From Carex sylvatica (Eukaryota; Streptophyta; Magnoliopsida; Poales; Cyperaceae), in the NCBI GenBank assembly GCA_964058845.1, contig CAXKVR010000076.1:1-64000 (forward strand): 64,000 nucleotides of DNA, in the 5' to 3' direction. The translations under genes and the position numbers were made by a program. Of the stretch, positions 58,618 through 64,000 are shown piece after piece. Positions within the stretch are counted from its first letter, which is position 1. Each line of letters begins with the position of its first letter. The notes under the pieces were generated by a model. It worked only from the letters and a program-made list of their open reading frames with translations, made no database searches and had not been told where the DNA came from.

Positions 58618-59920
58618 CTACTTTATTCCTCTTACTCTCTCATCCACTCTCGCTTCAAATTCTGCTTCGGACCTCGAGAAAGTGCGTCTCTTCTTTATTG
58701 AGCTCTTCTCGTATGTTTTTTTTATTGGAACCAAACCTCCCGCTCCTCTCACCCTCCCATGATGTTCTGGATTTGGCAGAGATTTTTTCAGAACATCGTC
58801 GTATCGTTTGACAGCCAACTAGCCTTGTTTCAGAGCCGCTTCTTGTTCTTTTTGAAATGACAACATGTTATAACATAATAAATTAAAGTTGAATTTCAAT
58901 GAATGACAATATCTAAATTCTCACAGTTTTGTTGATGACTGGTACGTATTTTCTGGACAAAAGCGTTCCTTGGTCTCGTCTGAGAGTTTTTGTCTTGCTA
59001 GTTTTCATGTGATGTGCCTATGCTTAACCGACAAATTAATAATATCGTGTAGTGTCAATGCAGTAGTTGACCCTTAGAAAGACGGATCACTAGATGATTT
59101 CTCGTTTGCAATCGCCTGCATAGCATCTCTAAGCCTACTCTGGAAACCCTCACCATTATAACATATGGATCCTAAGAAATGCGGATACTAGTTGTGGGCC
59201 TCATTCTCCTTTCCAATCTGACTGGCAGCCTACAATTTGAACAAAAAAACAATTGGTCTTAATTATAAAAAAATTTGAATTCTTAATTAGAGATAAGGTA
59301 GGTGGTCCATAGAAATAAACATACATTCAATTCCTTCGTCTTTCGGTACTCGACAAATTCATCCCAGTCTTTTTGTTCAATATGGAGCTTGGCAAAATCG
59401 GGCATCATACCATTGCGCCAGTGTGTAGTTATAGTGGTTCGCCACTTTCAGTGCACTGTAGCCATTTTATGATAATAATACCTCTTTACTTTTGGGTGCT
59501 CCTCTATACTCTAGTCCAGCTACCAAACAAATAGAAATCAAAATTTGAAGTTAGTTAATATCAAATGAAAGCTTGTGAAATTAGTACCATGTTATTTACC
59601 TTAAGTGCTTTCCATATTTTTTGCTTGTTCGCATCTGGAACATTTTTCCATCGTTAGAACCTTATAGAAACATTCCTTCTTACCAATATCTCAAATTTCG
59701 TTGGAAAAATCTTTGTCTCATCAGTAACAATAGGCATGTAAAATTTGTCAATGGCGAGCTTTTTGCCTTTCTCATTAAACTTCTCCTTAATTTTGTTCGG
59801 CCCTCTTTCTCGTTTCTTAACCGAGGCTGGCTCACTATGACCATGACCACTATCACCTTCCTGATGAATATAAGAAAAATAGTCATAAGACTGCAAGTTC
59901 ATAATCCCACATATCAACAC
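58618..59920 (-). pseudogene. Transposase_24-like (Ptta/En/Spm) segments
   Basis: Three pieces in coding order on the minus strand: SVKKRERGPNKIKEKFNEKG with KKLAIDKFYMPIVTDETK (59850-59690), MPDFAKLHIEQKDWDEFVEY with RKTKEL (about 59410-59330), and YDDVLKKSLPNPEHHGRVRG (58800-58740). These resemble the conserved RGPTKMK, W-x-x-FV and HGRVRG blocks of plant Ptta/En/Spm proteins. Frames differ and stops intervene, so the gene is broken or split by introns. Confidence 0.68.
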
Positions 59921-60858
59921 ATATCAACTCAAATAATAAGGATTATGAGAAAAAAAGAAAATACTAACCTGCATTTTTCATAACCAATATCCTCTTCCAA
60001 CTCAGATTAGTGTACGTGCTCCAAATTCTGTCTCTCCCTGAAATAAAAAAAATAAAAATAAAAATATGCAATTAAAGAGTGTATGTGCTCCAATTTAACA
60101 TATAATGTCATATCTTTACAAGAGTGTATGTGCATTGCAATTAAAGAGTGTATATGCATTACAATTAAACTTAATATTTTTTATTATTTGGATTGGTTAT
60201 TTGACAAAACCGATCCAGATTACTATTAGGACCGGTTATTTCATAAAATTGATCCTAATAATTACAATTTGAATCAGTTTTATCAAATAATCAATCCAGA
60301 TTATAATTTCAAAATATTTTTGATTCAGATTTTTATTTAATATTTTTGATATAAAAAATGATATAAAAATGGATAATTATTATTCAGATGGGTCATTTTT
60401 TTAATAAAATATGTTGTAAAATTGATTTTTTTTTTAATAAATGTCTAAAAAAATGAGTTATTATCTTATAAAAAATAAGCTACTTAAAACATATATTTCT
60501 GAAAAAAATATGTTATTATCTAATAAAAATGAATTTTTCTTAATAAATTTCTGAAAAATATAATTAAAACAGAAAAAAAAATACTTATAGCATGAAATAA
60601 AATACATTTCAAGAAAATAACATAAACTTTTTTAAAAAATAAGCTAATAAATTACATATATATAACAGGAAAAAAATAATTAAGCTACAACAAAAACTAT
60701 TGACGTGAATTACAAAAAGTCATAAATAGTGAAGAATAACTTGCATGCTTTCTATCATCCAGTGTTTCAATGCATCATGAAGAAAACAAATAAATTCCTT
60801 AAGTCATCAATATTGAAGAATATTAATTTTTTTTATAATTTGACATACCAATAAAAAT

Positions 60859-61465
60859 TTAGGGATGAATTGTTTCATTTTGATTGTTGCCAATGGGAAC
60901 TTCGTCAACCCATTCTCCTTCATTATGATCGCTGCGCATGTTACTTGTTTTATTATCCTCATCGGCTGGTAAATATGCCATGTCATTGAAAAACGGTGGT
61001 ATCTCATCAAAATGATTGTACGCTTCTTCGTCTTTCACATTATCAATCTCGATGATACGTCTTTTTTCAGATAGGACAACATGTCTTAAACGATCGGTCG
61101 GATCAGTTACGTAGAATACTTGCGTGGCTTGTCTTGCAAGTATAAATGGATCATCCTTGTATTCAACCTTATTGAAATCTACCAAAATAAAACCATCATC
61201 GTCGACTTTAATCCCCTTACGGTTATCGACCCATTTACACATAAATAACGGAATCTTAAATCTTCTATAATCTAGCTCCCAAATTTTTTTCAATAAACCC
61301 ATAATATGACATCGATGCATACGATGGTCTGGCGCCTTTAAGATCTAAAAAATCACTCGAAACGGCTACTAACGTCACTCCATTGTTTTGCACAGTACTA
61401 TTTAAATCTTGATTTCTTGTGTAAAAAATATACACATTGATGTCATATCCTTGGAAGGTCCTCAC
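60859..61465 (-). pseudogene. DUF4216 domain of the CACTA element, frameshifted
   Basis: Minus-strand protein begins GYDINVYIFYTRNQDLNSTVQ and SYYGFIEK, then shifts frame in an A run near 61290 and continues KIWELDYRRFKIPLFMCKWV, then PFILARQATQVFYVTDPTD and VVLSEKRRIIEI. This is the DUF4216 domain that follows DUF4218 in TNP2-type CACTA transposases. An acidic tail (DEEAYNHFDEIPPF) ends it. The one-base shift is the only defect inside the domain. Confidence 0.85.
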
Positions 61466-61662
61466 GACATGGACTGGACCAAGAGCAATTTGATAATTTC
61501 TTTCATATTTTCTCGCTCCGGAGCTTGCATGACTCTACTTGTGAACCATCCTTCAAACTTTTTATTGTGTTCTCCAATCAACCATTTGTCGAATTTCTTA
61601 GGATTCTATTACTGCAAGAGAGTCATATGCTCGTCCCAGAAAGGATGAAGGTCAGTGAGGTG

Positions 61663-62210
61663 TCACAAAATATGAAAATGTGCTAGTGACATCGTTTTAA
61701 TATCGGGCATGAATAATTTCGCACCGATTGTGCCTACTCCGTGAAGTCTACCATCGTGCTGAGATTTAGGAATGTCGATAGCTTTGACATCATCCAGATA
61801 ATTAGTACAAAACTCAAAAACCTTTTCGGTAGCATAAGCTCTTACAATGTTTCCCTCAGGACGATATCGGTTCCTGACATATCCCTTTAACAATTTCATG
61901 TATCTCTCGAACGGATACATGTAACGCAATAAAACAGGTCCACACATCTTAATTTTTCTAATTAGGTGAACGATTAAATGAACCATAATATAAAAAAAAA
62001 CAGTGAAAAATACATTTCAATATGATAAAGAGTCACAACAACCTCCTTCTGCAGAGCATCTAACATATCAGGATCATTTACTTTGCAACAAATGGCGTTA
62101 AAGAAAAAATAAAGCTTCGTGATGGTCTGCCTAACACACGGTGGCAATATGCCCCAAATTGCAATAGGAAGAAGTTGTGTCATTAAAACATGACAGTCGT
62201 GAGACTTCAT
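61663..62210 (-). pseudogene. DUF4218 domain of the CACTA element, with a break
   Basis: Minus-strand protein starts MKSHDCHVLMTQLLPIAIWG and includes FFFNAICCKVNDPDMLDALQ and LYHIEMYFSLFF; a frame change near 61980 leads into IVHLIRKIKMCGPVLLRYMY with PFERYMKLLKGYVRNRYRPE. This is the DUF4218 domain, normally C-terminal to the TNP2 (Transposase_21) domain. No TNP2 sequence is found between here and the element's right end near 63035, so the catalytic part is missing. Confidence 0.87.
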
Positions 62211-63039
62211 TCCTAGAACTAAAAGATGTCGGATCTACAAAATACCGGATCAAGTGAGATGGAGATCATTGCACCAAATCTCTCAATAATAGCCAGTCTA
62301 TAAAATTAAACTATCGAAACCTAATTAAGAGATGTATATATATAACATGCATGCTATCCTAGAACTAAAAGATGCAAATAATTTTGCACAAAATGTATTA
62401 AAGAAAATTGTAGAATATGGGTCTCAAAAGCTCATATATAGCATAAATATGCAAATCTCCACATATAAAGAAAAACTTGAAATAAAAAAATGTATTAAAA
62501 CTTAAAAGAGAGATTTAGGGTTTATATTTTGAGCCGAATTAGAGCCTATAAATGGTACTTCATTTAATAGCAAACTTGAGAAAAGATATGATCAATTAAT
62601 GAACTTGAGAAAAGAAGGGTGAGATAGCTGAATTAATGCTTAGGGAGATAGTTGCTGCGCTAATTAATGGAGGCAAGGCCTGAGGAAGAAAGACACACAA
62701 AGATTCTGTTAAGAATCCGACTGAATTAACCTTTAATATGCCCTATTAGGATCGATTATTATAAAAAACTGATCTCAATAGTATCATGATCGATTTTTTT
62801 TATAAACAACCGATCCTAATTAATGAACTATTAAGATCAATTGTTTGTTAGAACCGATCCTAATACTATTAGGATCAGTTTTAGCAAAAAATCGATACCA
62901 ATAGTTGATAAATTAGGATCGGTTGACTAAATAACCCGATTTGAATAGTTTGTAGGATTGGTTTTTTAGAAAAACTGATCCAGATAGGTTACAGTATTGG
63001 TTATTTCATATAGCCGATCCAGATAAACAGATCCTAATT

Positions 63040-63410
63040 CTAGTTTTAACTTTAAAATCTATTAAATCGACTTCAAACGATGAATTCAAACTATTTAAAC
63101 CGATCTACTTCGTGAGTGGTGTGTTCTTATGTAAAATATATAATTTTTTAAATTTATTTAGTATCAAGTTAGGCAATCAAATATGAGAGTTTCTAAGTTA
63201 ATTATATAATGTATTAATATTTTAATATTTTTTATCACTTGACTTGGTACTAAAATAATTCAAAAAATTATAAATTTTACATGTAAACACATCACTCATA
63301 AAGTAGATCGTATTTTAATAATTTAGATTTATTGTTTGAAGCATATCCGATAAGTTTTGAAATTGAAAGCAAATAACATCGATGTCACGCCCAGTAGCCG
63401 GACTCTAAAA
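63040..63410. mobile_element. Foldback MITE of the second arm class, left tip missing
   Basis: The arms match 11565-11975 and 49491-49896 (ctttaaaatctattaaatcg; agtatcaagttaggcaatca; and the inverse at 63230-63370). The right tip (aacatcgatgtcac ... agccggactc) is present, but the left tip is absent: the left arm joins the CACTA subterminal zone directly. This looks like a deletion that removed the CACTA end and the MITE tip together. Confidence 0.7.
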
Positions 63411-64000
63411 AAGCATATATAAGCGCAAATTTTGATAAAATTAATGTTGATGTAAAATCTAAAACCGAAATTTTTATTTATACCATATTTAAAAAAAGCC
63501 CAAAAACCACGTTTTATGTGGATTTCAAATATATTAGGGCTACCAATTCAATATGCGGCTCCATTCTTGGGGGCGCCAATTCAATATGCGGCTTCATTTT
63601 TGGATCCTCCATATTAAATTGGAGGCCCCAAAAAATACACTGTAATATGCCCAAAAAATTATGTACTTAGCTACCCAATTTGGTATGAATTGTATTCATG
63701 CAAAATAAAAAAGAATATATAATATATCAAGTGAATATATAATATATCAAGTCAATATATAATATATCAAGTGAATTGTGCGCAAGTGAATATATAATAT
63801 ATCAAGTATTCATACCTACGATACCAAATGTTTCGAAAAAAAACTGGACACATCACACACACATCTTTTACACGTTTTTAGAGTTAGATTTTTTTCTTCA
63901 TTCAATCTCGTCAATATTTCTGACGATATGTGAGGAAATTTATAAATCTAAAACCATGAATGTCTTCTACGTAATTTTCTCTTTCAAATGAGATCCATTA
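63411..64000. other. Intergenic with MITE debris and a short tandem repeat
   Basis: The stretch 63465-63660 resembles the MITE at 12357-12654 (accgaaatttttatttata; atacactgtaatat). A unit of about 20 bp, gaatatataatatatcaagt, is repeated four times at about 63713-63808. No gene is seen to the right edge. Confidence 0.6.

Larger units (their letters stand above)
55767..63035 (-). mobile_element. Degenerate CACTA element with coding remnants
   Basis: About 7.3 kb. The left end is tactagtggaaaaactgg, a CACTA terminus with its first base changed and one end imperfect. The left subterminal zone (55797-56300) and right zone (62745-63030) are ggatcggtt/aaccgatcc arrays like those of the element at 53570-55443; a smaller cluster lies at 60190-60310. 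The right terminus is missing: the sequence breaks at ctagtttt and continues as a MITE arm. Coding parts are on the minus strand, in order DUF4218, DUF4216, Transposase_24-like, DUF8039-like, Ulp1-like. A TNP2 core is not visible. A tandem array (56391-56632, catcctaaatta units) lies in the left part. Confidence 0.88.

Overview
The window looks like nuclear DNA of a flowering plant, most likely a eudicot. It is very AT-rich and gene-poor, its genes have GT-AG introns, and it is packed with plant transposon families (LINE, Ty1/copia, SINE, CACTA, hAT, Mutator-like and many MITEs). The species cannot be named from the sequence.

Only two genes look intact, both on the + strand. One is a three-exon tonoplast aquaporin of the TIP4 type (12848-14959). 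The other is a two-exon, seven-bladed WD40 protein of the JINGUBANG type (50364-52493). Three gene relics accompany them: a Restorer-of-fertility-like PPR gene with two single-base frameshifts (minus strand, 15937-17036), a decayed last-exon fragment of a second TIP gene (18411-18600), and the 5' half of a BOR4-like boron transporter (21740-24468) with several nonsense and frameshift lesions and no 3' exons.

Layout: 1-4.3 kb holds LINE and copia debris. 4.3-12.3 kb is AT-rich intergenic DNA with an hAT element (7377-8155), a Mutator-type MITE (8949-9218) and five foldback MITEs joined by TA repeats. 12.3-18.6 kb holds the TIP gene, the PPR relic and the TIP relic. 18.6-25 kb holds the boron transporter relic. 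25-39 kb is intergenic, with a 1.3-1.8 kb direct duplication (30.7-34.06 kb), a minisatellite split by an hAT element, and many MITEs. 39.4-48.9 kb is a tandem segmental duplication whose two copies have received different insertions (LINE, SINEs, hAT, MULE-like), so one copy often shows the empty site of the other. 49-53.5 kb holds a copia relic, a MITE and the WD40 gene. 53.6-63.0 kb holds two related CACTA elements. One is a complete non-autonomous copy. The other is a decayed coding copy, read on the minus strand, that has DUF4218, DUF4216, Transposase_24-like, DUF8039-like and Ulp1-like parts but no visible TNP2 core.

No new operon-like or defence system is visible. The most unusual signal is a large family of foldback MITEs that share conserved inner arms but carry different outer tips. 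At least two members have clear 9-bp target duplications, pointing to Mutator-type mobility. They recur in the TIP intron, in a boron transporter intron, at the breakpoint that removed the boron transporter 3' end, and at the lost end of the second CACTA element. The genes do not form a pathway. Their common thread is remodelling by transposons.
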